Of a DNA stretch of 64,000 nt, positions 8,941-17,889 are shown one piece after another. Position numbers and translations under genes: made by a program. The DNA is taken from positions 1 through 64,000 of the forward strand of contig VGFU01000005.1 in the NCBI GenBank assembly GCA_016868755.1, in the 5' to 3' direction. Source of the DNA: Bacteroidota bacterium. GTDB taxonomy: Bacteria; Bacteroidota; Bacteroidia; Flavobacteriales; Schleiferiaceae. Below the pieces are notes generated by a model. The model did no database searches. It had not been told where the DNA came from and worked only from the letters and a program-made list of their open reading frames with translations. Every line of letters starts with the position of its first letter. Positions within the stretch are counted from its first letter, which is position 1.

Positions 8941-9013
8941 AGCCACTCATGGGACTCGAACCCACGACCCTCGCATTACGAATGCGATGCTCTACCAACT
9001 GAGCTAAAGTGGC
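8941..9013 (-). tRNA. tRNA-Thr (anticodon CGU)
   Basis: A 73-nt class I tRNA. The acceptor GCCACTT pairs with GAGTGGC and the discriminator is T. The D arm is TAGCTCAGTTGGTAGAGCA, the anticodon loop TCGTAAT gives CGU, and the T arm is GTGGGTTCGAGTCCCAT. It lies 38 bp upstream of the tRNA-Leu on the same strand, so the two are probably processed from one transcript. Confidence 0.95.
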
Positions 9014-9045
9014 AAAATGGGGTGCAAATATAGTCGGAGTCCGAG

Positions 9046-9053
9046 TACTTTTG
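9046..9053 (+). promoter_or_regulatory. -7 box for the small barrel gene
   Basis: TACTTTTG matches TAnnTTTG and stands 17 nt before the ATG at 9071. Confidence 0.55.
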
Positions 9054-9070
9054 ACAGAATATTAACTACG

Positions 9071-9712
9071 ATGAAGTATCTACTTTCACTTGGACTGCTT
9101 TATGCCATGCCGGCATTTGGACAATGGTTTGCATCAGTTGGCATGGAGCAACAGGTCTTTTCGAGCACGAGGCTACAAAGCCCGGCAAATCCGATCATCG
9201 AATTGGGACGGGCAACCAAGCAGTCGATTATCGGTATTAGACTTCCCATTGAACCCAATAGCACCCATTGGTCCCAACCGAGTTGGTGGGGTACCTTTCA
9301 ATATGTTCGCAGCATTTATAACCTGCCTGAACTTGAGGGTTTACCTGAGTGGTTTCCTGATTTTTCCAATACCGCCTACGGAATTGGTCGATTGAGCTTT
9401 TTCCGAAATCAAACCGTGGTTGAGGACCACGTCTCCGGATTTGAAAACGGTCTATGGCAGCGAGAAGAGTATACTTTTTCTTATCAAAATCCATCAATTG
9501 GCATAGGTGCAGGATTGCGGACAAGGTTAAAAAATACCGAGTTGTTTGCCGAAGGTGGGTTCAATCTTGGCACGGAACTCCGCACCTCGGTATACAAGGG
9601 AACACTCAATGCCGATGGTTCTCAAACGAGCATAGAATCCTATACCTACGATGAAAAACTTCGCTTCGTATTTCTCGGAATAGGGTTACGCACCTTTTTT
9701 GAGCGCGAATAG
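9071..9712 (+). CDS. Hypothetical secreted protein, outer-membrane barrel-like
   Basis: I do not recognise a family. The start at ATG 9071 gives a clean signal peptide (MKYLLSLGLLYAMPAFGQ) and a 213-residue product; a longer frame from 9017 would begin upstream of the -7 box. The mature part alternates aromatic and glycine residues (SIGIGAGLRTRLKNTELFAEGGFNLGTELRTSVYKG, then RFVFLGIGLRTFFERE), which fits a small beta-barrel that ends in a charged residue after FF. It is flanked by tRNA genes and an OmpA-family gene with its own promoter. Base composition is a little more AT-rich than the housekeeping genes. Confidence 0.6.
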   Translation: MKYLLSLGLLYAMPAFGQWFASVGMEQQVFSSTRLQSPANPIIELGRATKQSIIGIRLPIEPNSTHWSQPSWWGTFQYVRSIYNLPELEGLPEWFPDFSNTAYGIGRLSFFRNQTVVEDHVSGFENGLWQREEYTFSYQNPSIGIGAGLRTRLKNTELFAEGGFNLGTELRTSVYKGTLNADGSQTSIESYTYDEKLRFVFLGIGLRTFFERE

Positions 9713-9758
9713 GCGGACTTTGACCGAAACAAGTCTAGATTAGCTCTAAAGAAATTTG

Positions 9759-9766
9759 TACCTTTG
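9759..9766 (+). promoter_or_regulatory. -7 box for the OmpA-family gene
   Basis: TACCTTTG, 19 nt before the ATG at 9786. This gives a short conventional leader. Confidence 0.6.
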
Positions 9767-9785
9767 AGAGCCAAAAAGTGTAGTT

Positions 9786-10721
9786 ATGAAGAATTTAATC
9801 TTTTTCCTCTGCCTAGTTTTAGGGCTTTCCGCAACAGCGCAAGGCCTAAATCCTGTCTTTGAATTCAGTACGGGTGCAGCTTTTAAGCATGCCGAGGGCT
9901 TTGCTGTTCCCCGGGTTAATCTCGCAGCGCACAAGCTTTATAAGGGGCTTGGCGTTTATACCATGTTCGAGCAACGAAACAACGTTACGTTTGCCGATGA
10001 TTTCAATAAGGATGGTAACTACCAACGTTATGTTGTGGGTCCGACGTTCAATATTAATCAATTCGTCTACCTTTTTGGCGGAATTAGTCCGTTCGGTTCC
10101 TACGGTCTTGGCGGTGAAGGTGGATTTGGCAAGGTTCGCAAAGAAATTGGTGTTGCTGGTGTTTGGAAGAATTACACCATGCACCTTGGCTACTCTAACT
10201 GGGTAGGCGCAAGTGTTGCAGTGGGGTATCAGTTTGGCATCAAACTACCTAAGAAGCCTTCGGTTCCAGAAGTTCCTGTTCGTGTTCCCGAAAAAGTTGA
10301 AGAACCCGTTAAAGAAGCTCCTAAACCTGTTGAACCGCCTAAAGAAGTAGAAACCATTGAGCCGAAAGTTGAGGAAAAGGTAGAGTCCAAAGATCCTATC
10401 CTCCTTGCTGTTGTTCGTTTCTCATTCAATTCTGCCGAGCTCACTCCTGACAGCCGCGCAAAGCTTGATGCACTAGTCAAGACCTACAAGGCGAGTTATG
10501 CCAATAAAGACCTAATGGTAGTCGGCCATACCGATCCCAAAGGAAGCGATGAGGTTAACGACCGAATTGGCCTTCAACGTGCCCAAGCTGTGGCTAAATA
10601 CTTAGAAGTGAACTACGGTATTCAGAATGTCAAAATCGTTGTTCGTTCGGAGGGAGAACGTAAAATCATCAGCACTGACGATTCAGTAAATCGTCGAAGC
10701 GAAGTTTACGTTATTCTGTAA
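9786..10721 (+). CDS. OmpA-family outer-membrane protein
   Basis: A signal peptide (MKNLIFFLCLVLGLSATAQ) precedes an N-terminal barrel of about 140 residues. Next comes a striking Pro/Glu/Val/Lys linker (about 155-205: PSVPEVPVRVPEKVEEPVKE and onwards). The C-terminal OmpA peptidoglycan-binding domain is recognisable by VRFSFNSAELTPDSRAKLDALV, VVGHTDPKGSDEVNDRIGLQRAQAVAKYL and the RSEGERK end, where the D and R that bind diaminopimelate are kept. It anchors the outer membrane to the wall. It has its own promoter and terminator, so it is monocistronic. Confidence 0.88.
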   Translation: MKNLIFFLCLVLGLSATAQGLNPVFEFSTGAAFKHAEGFAVPRVNLAAHKLYKGLGVYTMFEQRNNVTFADDFNKDGNYQRYVVGPTFNINQFVYLFGGISPFGSYGLGGEGGFGKVRKEIGVAGVWKNYTMHLGYSNWVGASVAVGYQFGIKLPKKPSVPEVPVRVPEKVEEPVKEAPKPVEPPKEVETIEPKVEEKVESKDPILLAVVRFSFNSAELTPDSRAKLDALVKTYKASYANKDLMVVGHTDPKGSDEVNDRIGLQRAQAVAKYLEVNYGIQNVKIVVRSEGERKIISTDDSVNRRSEVYVIL

Positions 10722-10741
10722 CTAGAACGTTCATCAAATCA

Positions 10742-10769
10742 AAAAGCCCGACTTCGCAGTCGGGCTTTT
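10742..10769 (+). terminator. Rho-independent terminator
   Basis: AAAAGCCCGACT pairs perfectly with AGTCGGGCTTTT across the loop TCGC. It ends the OmpA gene and, read from the other strand, also follows the tRNA-Leu at 10777. Confidence 0.88.
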
Positions 10770-10776
10770 CTTTTGG

Positions 10777-10858
<82 letters not shown>

Positions 10859-10950
10859 AATCCTTAGGAGTCGCAAAGATACGTGTTCCACCCACCTCGA
10901 AGTGCGGGTTCTTTTTATTCACATTCCGCCCGCCGGTGCGGCAAACGCGG

Positions 10951-10958
10951 TACCTTTG
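10951..10958 (+). promoter_or_regulatory. -7 box for the flavin reductase gene, 7 nt from ATG
   Basis: TACCTTTG ends 7 nt before the ATG, which leaves room for at most a few leader bases. Confidence 0.6.
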
Positions 10959-10965
10959 AAGCCTT

Positions 10966-11889
10966 ATGTCGGTTCTTACCTTGACCCCAAGCGATCTGAG
11001 CACTACTGATTTGCAGCGCACCCTTCAGTTCGCGGTCGGACCACGGCCCATTGCCCTGGTTTCCAGCATCAACCGCGAAGGACAGGTCAACCTATCCCCG
11101 TTCAGTTTTTTTAACCTGTTCAGCTCAAACCCGCCCATCCTGGTGTTTTCGCCCGCCCGACGGGTGCGCGATAACAGCACCAAGGATACCTTGAACAATG
11201 TGCTTCAAGTGCCCGAAGTAGTTATTCACGCCGTGAGCCATGCCATGGTGGAACAGACCAGCCTCTCCAGTACCGAATACCCTTCAGGAACCAATGAATT
11301 CATTAAAGCCGGCTTTACGCAAGTTGCAAGCAGCCACGTTGCACCGCCAAGGGTGGCTGAGGCACCGGTCGCGCTCGAATGCCAGGTAAACGACGTTGTT
11401 GCGCTCGGTGATGGGCCCGGAGCAGGAAACCTCGTCATTTGCGAGGTTCTCGCAATACACATTGATAGTAGCGTACTCGACGAGGACGGTCGGCTCGACC
11501 AAGATCGCCTCGACTTAGTCGGTCGATTGGGTGGCGATTGGTACGTTCGTGCAAAAGGTGATGCATTGTTTGAAGTAGAAAAGCCCATTGCTACGCGCGG
11601 AATTGGGGTCGATGCTTTACCGCGCAGTGTGCGGCTTTCAACTATTCTAACCGGAAACGACCTCGGAAAGCTCGGAAACATTGAAATGCTCCCACTTCAA
11701 TCTGAAGTTGAGGAGTTTATGCAGCATCACCGGATCCAAACTATCTTTAGGCAATATGCCGACCCTATTGAGCGCCGAGAGGCTTTGCACCAATACGCCA
11801 AAGAGCAGCTCGAAAAGGGCAAAGTGCGAAAGGCATGGAAAGCCCTGTTAGTAGACCGCCTAAACACCCACAGCTCTGACGAAGAATAA
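10966..11889 (+). CDS. Flavin reductase family protein (FMN-binding split barrel)
   Basis: Residues 1-200 show the flavin reductase/DIM6-NTAB fold: RPIALVSSINREGQVNLSPFSFFNLFSSNPPILVFSPARR with the typical conserved serine and flavin-contact residues, then the TSLSSTEYPSGTNEF segment and ALECQVNDVVALGDGP. Members bind FMN and often reduce it with NAD(P)H; the partner enzyme is unknown here. A C-terminal helical extension of about 90 residues (PLQSEVEEFMQHHRIQ to the end), rich in charged residues, is seen in Bacteroidota homologues annotated only as flavin reductase. The SSB-like DUF3127 gene follows after 26 bp. Confidence 0.85.
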   Translation: MSVLTLTPSDLSTTDLQRTLQFAVGPRPIALVSSINREGQVNLSPFSFFNLFSSNPPILVFSPARRVRDNSTKDTLNNVLQVPEVVIHAVSHAMVEQTSLSSTEYPSGTNEFIKAGFTQVASSHVAPPRVAEAPVALECQVNDVVALGDGPGAGNLVICEVLAIHIDSSVLDEDGRLDQDRLDLVGRLGGDWYVRAKGDALFEVEKPIATRGIGVDALPRSVRLSTILTGNDLGKLGNIEMLPLQSEVEEFMQHHRIQTIFRQYADPIERREALHQYAKEQLEKGKVRKAWKALLVDRLNTHSSDEE

Positions 11890-11915
11890 CCCCCGACTAA
11901 TTTTTTCTTTTCTCC

Positions 11916-12395
11916 ATGGAACTTACCGGAACCATTAAAAAACTCTTTGATACGCAACAAGTTAGCCCCACGTTTCGCAAGCGCGAAGTCGTGATCGAGA
12001 CCGACGAAAACTACCCACAAGTCATTATGTGTGAGTTCACGCAAGACCGGGCCGATATTCCTTCGCGCTACCGCGAGGGCGACAAGGTAACGGTGTCGAT
12101 AAACATTCGCGGACGCGAATGGACCAACCGCGACGGCGAAACCAAGTACTTCGTGAGCATTCAAGGTTGGCGCATGGCTCCCGGTGACGGCAGCGAATCC
12201 GCTCCGGCTCCCCGCGGCGACCGCGGAGATCGCGGCGGCAACTACGGCGGAGACCGTAACGACCGAGGCGGCGACCGCGGCGGAAACCGCAATCAAGGTG
12301 GCAACTTCGGCGGCGGCGACCCCATCGCACGGGCGGCGCAGCAGCAAGCTCCGGGATTCGACAGCTCGAGCGACGACGACGATTTGCCGTTCTGA
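11916..12395 (+). CDS. DUF3127 protein with RG-rich linker and SSB-like acidic tip
   Basis: Residues 1-90 are the DUF3127 domain found in Bacteroidota (MELTGTIKKLFDTQQVSPTFRKREVVIETDENYPQ, GREWTNRDGETKYFVSIQGW), which looks like an OB-type fold. Residues 95-140 are a Gly/Arg/Asp-rich low-complexity linker (RGDRGDRGGNYGGDRNDRGG). The protein ends SSDDDDLPF. That order, OB-like domain, disordered Gly-rich linker and an acidic tip ending in PF, is the layout of bacterial SSB, whose tip recruits repair and replication proteins. A nucleic-acid-binding role is inferred, not proven. A strong terminator follows. Confidence 0.82.
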   Translation: MELTGTIKKLFDTQQVSPTFRKREVVIETDENYPQVIMCEFTQDRADIPSRYREGDKVTVSINIRGREWTNRDGETKYFVSIQGWRMAPGDGSESAPAPRGDRGDRGGNYGGDRNDRGGDRGGNRNQGGNFGGGDPIARAAQQQAPGFDSSSDDDDLPF

Positions 12396-12420
12396 TTCGC
12401 GCACATCGGATTTTTATAAG

Positions 12421-12449
12421 AAAGCGACCCCAAGTGGGTCGCTTTTTTT
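12421..12449. terminator. Bidirectional rho-independent terminator
   Basis: AAAGCGACCC pairs perfectly with GGGTCGCTTT across a 5-nt loop, followed by a long T-run on the plus strand. It lies between the DUF3127 gene and the convergent ABC permease. Confidence 0.85.
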
Positions 12450-12466
12450 GTGGTTCGTCGGGCGGG

Positions 12467-13318
12467 TTATTTGCGCACGTCGAGCACGTCGCGCAAGGCG
12501 GTTCCAAGAACCTGAAACGCCAAGACGAGCATCGCCAAAGCGACTCCCGGTATCAGTGCCAAGTGCGCTTGACCCGTGAGTAGGTAGGCGTAGTGGTCCC
12601 GAATCATGCCGCCCCACGACGGCATTGGAGGCTGCGCACCCAAGCCTAAGAACGACAAACCCGACTCCAACAGAATGGCACTGGCAAACTGGCTGGCAGC
12701 CAAGACGATCAAGGGCGCGATGGTCTGGGGCATGATGTGCTTCCACAGGATGCGGCGGTCGGGGTACCCCAGGACGCGGGCGGCTTGCACGAATTCCGCG
12801 GGCTTCCAAGCCAGCACTTGTCCGCGCACGAGGCGGGCCACCTCAACCCACGAGGTGAGGCCCACGGCCACAAACACCTGCCAAAATCCCTTGCCGAGCA
12901 CAAAGCTCAACGCCATAACCATGAGGAGCGAAGGGATGCTCCAGAATACTTGGATCAGCGCCGATAGGGCAGCGTCGACGCGCCCGCCGTAGTAGCCGGC
13001 CCAGGCTCCAATGGGAATGCCTACGAACATAGCAATTCCGACGGCGATAAAACCCACCGAAAGCGAAACCCGAGATCCTAGGAGCAGGCGGCCCGTCATA
13101 TCGCGGCCGTAGCGGTCGGTGCCCAGCCAGTGGGTGGTGCCGTCGTTGGCGGTGTACCCGATGGGCTTCGCGCTCTCTGCCAAATTCATTTCGTTGGCCC
13201 ACGGGCTTGGGTCGGCGCTTAGGGCGTAAGCAAAAACTGCAAGCAGCACCCAGAGGCCCAAAACCAGCGCCCCAATGCGGCCAAGTGGATGGCGCCAAAG
13301 AGCGAGTAGGACGTTCAT
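12467..13318 (-). CDS. ABC transporter permease, OppC/DppC type
   Basis: An inner-membrane permease of about 283 residues with a first TM helix at 15-35 and a periplasmic loop with the family mark HWLGTDRYGRDMTGRLLLGSR, followed by 4-5 more helices. The EAA loop is seen as EFVQAARVLGYPDRRILWKHIMPQTIAPLI. Oligopeptide/dipeptide or nickel systems are the usual homes. No binding protein, ATPase or OppB-type partner is in the window, so it must work with subunits encoded elsewhere. Its ATG overlaps the stop of the upstream Prc-type protease by 4 nt (ATGA), which implies coupled translation. Confidence 0.87.
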   Translation of the reverse strand: MNVLLALWRHPLGRIGALVLGLWVLLAVFAYALSADPSPWANEMNLAESAKPIGYTANDGTTHWLGTDRYGRDMTGRLLLGSRVSLSVGFIAVGIAMFVGIPIGAWAGYYGGRVDAALSALIQVFWSIPSLLMVMALSFVLGKGFWQVFVAVGLTSWVEVARLVRGQVLAWKPAEFVQAARVLGYPDRRILWKHIMPQTIAPLIVLAASQFASAILLESGLSFLGLGAQPPMPSWGGMIRDHYAYLLTGQAHLALIPGVALAMLVLAFQVLGTALRDVLDVRK

Positions 13319-15411
13319 CGCAAATCAGCCAGCAAGCGCATGGATTCAACGATCGTTGGGTCGCGGCGTACTGCGCGCAGCCAACGGCGATCTTCTTCGG
13401 CTTTTTCGAGTTTGCTGGGCGTAATCAACACAGCGCTGGTGGTGTCGCTTCGCTCCGAATCGCGGTCAAATCGCTTGACCGCTTCTTCGTCGGAGCGGCG
13501 GTCGGCCACAAAGTGTTCCCACTTTAAAGGAAGTCCCGTGAGCGCTTGCTGGTCGCGCAGAAAATCTGAGTACTCGTTCACGCGCACGAACTCAGGGTTG
13601 GCGTTCACCCTGGCTTGAGCGGCTGCAATTGACGCACTCCGCTTGGGTGAGGGGGCCACGGCTTGAAACACCGCGGGCGCAATGCGGTCCGAGGCAAGTG
13701 CAAAATCGAGTTCGCGTTCGCCGTAGGGCACATACTGGTAGGCATCGGGGATTACCACGTCACTGCGCACGCCGTCAAGCTGGGTCGTTCCGCCGTTCAC
13801 GCGGTAGTACTTCTGAATGGTCAACTTAAACGCGCCCAACGGCTGCTGCTTGGCATAAAACGGTCCGGCGGCGCGGTCAAAATCGAGCATGTTTTGAACG
13901 GTGCCCTTGCCAAACGTTTGCTTAGTCCCCACGATGACTGCGCGACCGTAATCTTGAAGCGCGGCGGCCACAATTTCTGAAGCGGAGGCCGTCGACTCGT
14001 CGACCAGTACAACCAGCGGGCCGTCCCACTCTACGCCCGGCTTGGGGTCATCGTAGGAACGCACGCGCTGCCCTTGCGTCTTCACCTGTACAACGGGGCC
14101 TTGATCAATGAAGTGTCCGGCGATCCCCACGGCGGCCGGCAGCGATCCACCCCCGTTTCCGCGAAGGTCAAAGATGATTCCGCGTGCTCCGGCGGCTTTG
14201 AGGGCGCGCAGCTCGTTCCGCACGTCTTCGGAGCAGTCGCGGTTGCTCTCGTCAAAAAAGTCGACATAAAACTTAGGCAGCCTGATGTACCCAATTCCGT
14301 CGCTCAGCAGGGCACTGCGCGCAAACGTAGCCTCCATTTCGACAATGTCACGTACAATCGGAATTACGCGCTCGCTCCCATCTTTTTTGCGTACCGTGAG
14401 GCGCACTTCGGTACCTTTTTTACCGCGGACCTTGGTTACCACCTTGTTCACACGCATGCCCACTACGTCTTCGGGCTGGGCGTCGCCTTGGCCCACCTTG
14501 AGCAGCTTGTCGCCCACCTCGAGTTCGCCCTGGCGCCAGCAGGCGCTGCCGGTGACGATGCTGGCAATGGTCACGTACTCCCCGTCTTGCTGAAGTTGCG
14601 CCCCAATGCCCTCGAGCTGGCCGGTCATCTCGATTTCAAACGCCTCTTGCTGCTGGGGCGGAAAGTACTGGCTGTGCGGGTCAAACGCCGAGGCAAATGC
14701 GTTTACATAAAACCCGAAATCGTCGGTGCGGTCCATCGACTCCAGTCCGTCAAACCACTCGTCGTGGATTTCGCGTTCTTTGGCGCGAGCTTCGGCTTCG
14801 TTGGCTGCAAAGTCTGGGTGTCCGGGCAAAAAGTCGGCGTTCACGCTGTCTTTTTTCTCGTAGGCCCGGTCGTACAGCCGGTCGAGTACGCGGGACGTGA
14901 GGTAGTCCGCCCAAAAAGCGTCCATGGCCGCGGAGTCCTTAGGGAATCGGCGTTTTTCAGCGTCCATTTCCAGCGTGCGGACCGAGGAGTAGTCGAGCGG
15001 CTTGGCCAGCAATCGGGTGTAGCGGCGGCGCGCCTCGTCGCGGCGGCGGTTCCATAGGGCGGAACTCTCCTCAAAAAACGCGAGGTCGCCCGACTGAAAA
15101 TAATCGTCGAGCTTGAATCGGTGCTTGGCCAAGCGGTCGTAATCCGATTGGTAAAAAAAACGCTTTTCGCCGTCGAGCATCTCGAGGTAGGCCGTGAACG
15201 CGTCTTCGCTGAACGCGTCGTTGATTTCGCGCGGCTGGTAGTGCACCCCTTGAAGGGCCTCGGCGACCAACCGCATGACCAGCGACTCCTTTTCGGGGTC
15301 GCCCTGCTGCACGTATCGGAATCCAAAAGCTGCCCCCGCAACCAACAGCAGTGCGGGAATCGTGTATTTCAAGTTGCGTTTCATAAAGGGAATGCGCAGT
15401 AGTGCGAGCAT
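13315..15411 (-). CDS. prc: C-terminal processing peptidase, S41 family (Prc/Tsp-like)
   Basis: A periplasmic protease that degrades or trims proteins from their C-terminus. A membrane anchor or signal (KYTIPALLLVAGAAFGF) is followed by a long helical N-terminal domain as in E. coli Prc, a PDZ domain (about 230-310: QLEGIGAQLQQDGEYVTIASIVTGSACWRQGELEVGDKLLKV) and the S41 core. The catalytic Ser is in ESTASASEIVAAAL and the Lys in KQTFGKGTVQ. A Prc-type C-terminal region follows. Starts at 15411 (MLALLRIPF) or 15384 (MKRNLKYT) are possible; a TACTTTCG box lies 5 nt before the first. It is coupled to an ABC permease by a 4-nt overlap. Confidence 0.93.
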   Translation of the reverse strand: MLALLRIPFMKRNLKYTIPALLLVAGAAFGFRYVQQGDPEKESLVMRLVAEALQGVHYQPREINDAFSEDAFTAYLEMLDGEKRFFYQSDYDRLAKHRFKLDDYFQSGDLAFFEESSALWNRRRDEARRRYTRLLAKPLDYSSVRTLEMDAEKRRFPKDSAAMDAFWADYLTSRVLDRLYDRAYEKKDSVNADFLPGHPDFAANEAEARAKEREIHDEWFDGLESMDRTDDFGFYVNAFASAFDPHSQYFPPQQQEAFEIEMTGQLEGIGAQLQQDGEYVTIASIVTGSACWRQGELEVGDKLLKVGQGDAQPEDVVGMRVNKVVTKVRGKKGTEVRLTVRKKDGSERVIPIVRDIVEMEATFARSALLSDGIGYIRLPKFYVDFFDESNRDCSEDVRNELRALKAAGARGIIFDLRGNGGGSLPAAVGIAGHFIDQGPVVQVKTQGQRVRSYDDPKPGVEWDGPLVVLVDESTASASEIVAAALQDYGRAVIVGTKQTFGKGTVQNMLDFDRAAGPFYAKQQPLGAFKLTIQKYYRVNGGTTQLDGVRSDVVIPDAYQYVPYGERELDFALASDRIAPAVFQAVAPSPKRSASIAAAQARVNANPEFVRVNEYSDFLRDQQALTGLPLKWEHFVADRRSDEEAVKRFDRDSERSDTTSAVLITPSKLEKAEEDRRWLRAVRRDPTIVESMRLLADLR

Positions 15412-15537
15412 GTTCCCGAAAGTACACAATTCGTGCCGCTGCCGTGGCATTCCGCCACTTTTTATTGCCCGGGCGGAACCATACGCGCGGCACAATGTTT
15501 GACTATGTGGGGCGTCGCACCAATGCGGCCAACATAC

Positions 15538-17889
15538 ATGAAGCTACCAAACCAATTCTGGGGACTTATATTCCTCATTCCTAGCGTATTATTCGCGCAG
15601 AACCGCAGCATTACGGGCTCCGTCGCCGACGCCGCCAACGGCGAGGCCATGCCCGGGGTGGTGGTCGCATGGGAGTCCGCTACTAAAAAAACGAGCATCA
15701 CAACCAATACCTACGGAATGTTCAGTTTGAGTGTTCCCGCTGAGGCCGGTACCGTCAAGGTGCAGCTGCTCGGATACGCTCCGTTCGTGCAAACGATTAA
15801 GGACGGTAAGGAGTCTGTCAAGCTCAGCGTCCGCCTCAAGGAATACACGTTTGAGCTAGGCGAAGTGAACGTGCAGAGCCAAAAGCTCGACAATAACGTG
15901 AAAAGCACGGAGATGTCGGTGAGCAGCCTCACGGCCAAGGAGATCAAGAAGATTCCGCAGCTGCTGGGCGAAACCGACATCGTGCGCACCCTCACGCTGC
16001 TGCCCGGAGTGAGCACCGTGGGCGAGGCTTCAAGTGGCTTTAACGTGCGCGGCGGCAATGCCGACCAAAACCTGATTTTGCTCGACGAGGCCCCTGTGTA
16101 TTCGTCGTCGCACTTGTTCGGGTTTTTCAGCATTTTCAACGCTGATGCGGTGCGCGACGTGACCCTGTTCAAGGGTGGGATGCCGGCCAACTACGGCGGA
16201 CGGCTATCGAGCGTGCTCGACGTGCGCCAAAAAGAAGGCAACAGCGAGCGCTTCGCGGCCCAAGGAGGTATAGGTCTGCTGAGTAGCAGACTGACGCTCG
16301 AAGGCCCATTGGTCAAGCAAAAGGCGAGCTTCATGGTGAGCGGACGTCGGTCCTACTTCGATTTGTTTCTGCCCTATACGGGTAACCTGGAGCTGCAGAA
16401 TACCAAAATTTACTTCTACGACGTGAACGCCAAGGTCAACGCGCGCTTGAGCGAAAAAGACCGCGTCTTTGCGAGCATGTACTTTGGCCGCGACCAATTT
16501 GGCGCTCAGGATTTGTTTGACTTCGGCTGGGGCAACTGGACGTCAACGCTGCGCTGGAACCGGAGCGTCAACGATAAGCTCTTTTTCAACGCCACGGCGG
16601 TGTACTCCGACTACACGTATTCGCTCGGAACGCCCGAAGACGCCGTGCCGTCGTTCAAGCTGGATTCGCGCATCCAGAACACCGTGACCAATTTGGCCTG
16701 GACCTACTACGCCTCGAGCCGCCACAAGCTGGACTGGGGCCTGCAAAGTACCTACTACACGTTTTTTCCAGGCAAAATCAGCGGAGCCTTTGACATTTCG
16801 CTGCGCAAGGAGTTTGCCACGGAGCCGTCCGTCTACTTCAGCGACGACGTTAAAATTAACGAGCGGCTGAGCGCAACCCTCGGCCTTCGCTACAGCGCCT
16901 TCGCCAACTTGGGGACGCGCCGCGTGCTTCAGTACGCCGATCCGCGCTACCCTACCCCCACCAGCATCGTCGACAGCACGTTTTATGGGCCGGGCGAGGT
17001 GGTTCGCTCGTTTTTAGGGCCCCAAGGCCTCGAACCGCGTGTAGCCCTGAACTACGAGGTAGGTCCTAAATCGGCCATCAAGGCCAGCTACAACCGGTCG
17101 CGCCAGTACATTCACCTGATTTCCAACAACACCACGGCCACTCCGGTGAACGTGTGGCGCCCGTCAGGGCCCTACATCGATCCCGCGACGGTCGACCAAA
17201 TTGCTTTTGGCGCGGTGCGCAACTTCAGAGAAGACAACGGAATTCGGGTTACCTGGGAGGCCTACGCCAAACGGTTTTCAAACCTCGTGGACTACCGCGA
17301 TGGGGCCGACTTGGTATTTACCGACGACATCGAAACCGAGCTGCTCTCTGGGCGCGGACGGGCTTACGGCACCGAACTCCTCCTCGAGAAAAAGGTGGGC
17401 AAGCTGACCGGCTGGATCGGCTACACCCTGAGCCGCACGGAGCGTTTGGTCGAGGGGCCCACGCGAACGACGCGCATCAACAACGGCAACTGGTACCCCG
17501 CCAACTGGGATAAGCTCCACGACCTGAGCGTGGTATTCACCTATTCGCTCACCAAAAAATGGGACGTGGGCGGAACCTGGATTTACCAATCGGGCCGACC
17601 CATCACCTACCCCGACGCCCGCGGCGAGTTTGAAGGCATTTACTATCCCGTCTACACCAACCGCAACGGCGCCCGCACCCCCGCGACCCACCGCTTAGAC
17701 CTATCGTTTAACCGCAGCGTAGGCAAGCGGGGCAGCTGGAACTTTGGCGTATACAACGCCTACGGCCGGAGAAATCCCTACAGCATCTTCTTCAGGGCCG
17801 ACTTCGAAAAGCCCACCAACGTGTACGCCTACCGCTTGAGCATCTTTGGCTCGGCAGTGCCCTTCTTCACCTACAACTTCTCGTTTTGA
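15538..17889 (+). CDS. TonB-dependent receptor with carboxypeptidase-like N-terminal domain
   Basis: An outer-membrane receptor driven by TonB. The order is signal peptide (MKLPNQFWGLIFLIPSVLFAQ), a carboxypeptidase-regulatory-like domain (ITGSVADAANGEAMPGVVVAWESATKK, about 23-105), a plug with GFNVRGGNADQNLILLDEAPVYS and SIFNADAVRDVTLFKGGMPANYGGRLSSVLDV, then a 22-strand barrel ending in YNFSF. I chose ATG 15538 because it gives a clean signal peptide; ATG 15505 in the same frame is also possible. The DUF4249 lipoprotein that follows with a TGATG overlap is the regular partner of this receptor subtype in Bacteroidota. The substrate is unknown. Confidence 0.92.
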   Translation: MKLPNQFWGLIFLIPSVLFAQNRSITGSVADAANGEAMPGVVVAWESATKKTSITTNTYGMFSLSVPAEAGTVKVQLLGYAPFVQTIKDGKESVKLSVRLKEYTFELGEVNVQSQKLDNNVKSTEMSVSSLTAKEIKKIPQLLGETDIVRTLTLLPGVSTVGEASSGFNVRGGNADQNLILLDEAPVYSSSHLFGFFSIFNADAVRDVTLFKGGMPANYGGRLSSVLDVRQKEGNSERFAAQGGIGLLSSRLTLEGPLVKQKASFMVSGRRSYFDLFLPYTGNLELQNTKIYFYDVNAKVNARLSEKDRVFASMYFGRDQFGAQDLFDFGWGNWTSTLRWNRSVNDKLFFNATAVYSDYTYSLGTPEDAVPSFKLDSRIQNTVTNLAWTYYASSRHKLDWGLQSTYYTFFPGKISGAFDISLRKEFATEPSVYFSDDVKINERLSATLGLRYSAFANLGTRRVLQYADPRYPTPTSIVDSTFYGPGEVVRSFLGPQGLEPRVALNYEVGPKSAIKASYNRSRQYIHLISNNTTATPVNVWRPSGPYIDPATVDQIAFGAVRNFREDNGIRVTWEAYAKRFSNLVDYRDGADLVFTDDIETELLSGRGRAYGTELLLEKKVGKLTGWIGYTLSRTERLVEGPTRTTRINNGNWYPANWDKLHDLSVVFTYSLTKKWDVGGTWIYQSGRPITYPDARGEFEGIYYPVYTNRNGARTPATHRLDLSFNRSVGKRGSWNFGVYNAYGRRNPYSIFFRADFEKPTNVYAYRLSIFGSAVPFFTYNFSF

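Noticed and set aside
12184-12340. Tandem GGCGGC/GACCGC-type repeats resembling a repeat array
   Set aside because: They are the codons of the RG/GGD-rich linker of the DUF3127 protein; spacing follows the reading frame and there are no spacers as in CRISPR.
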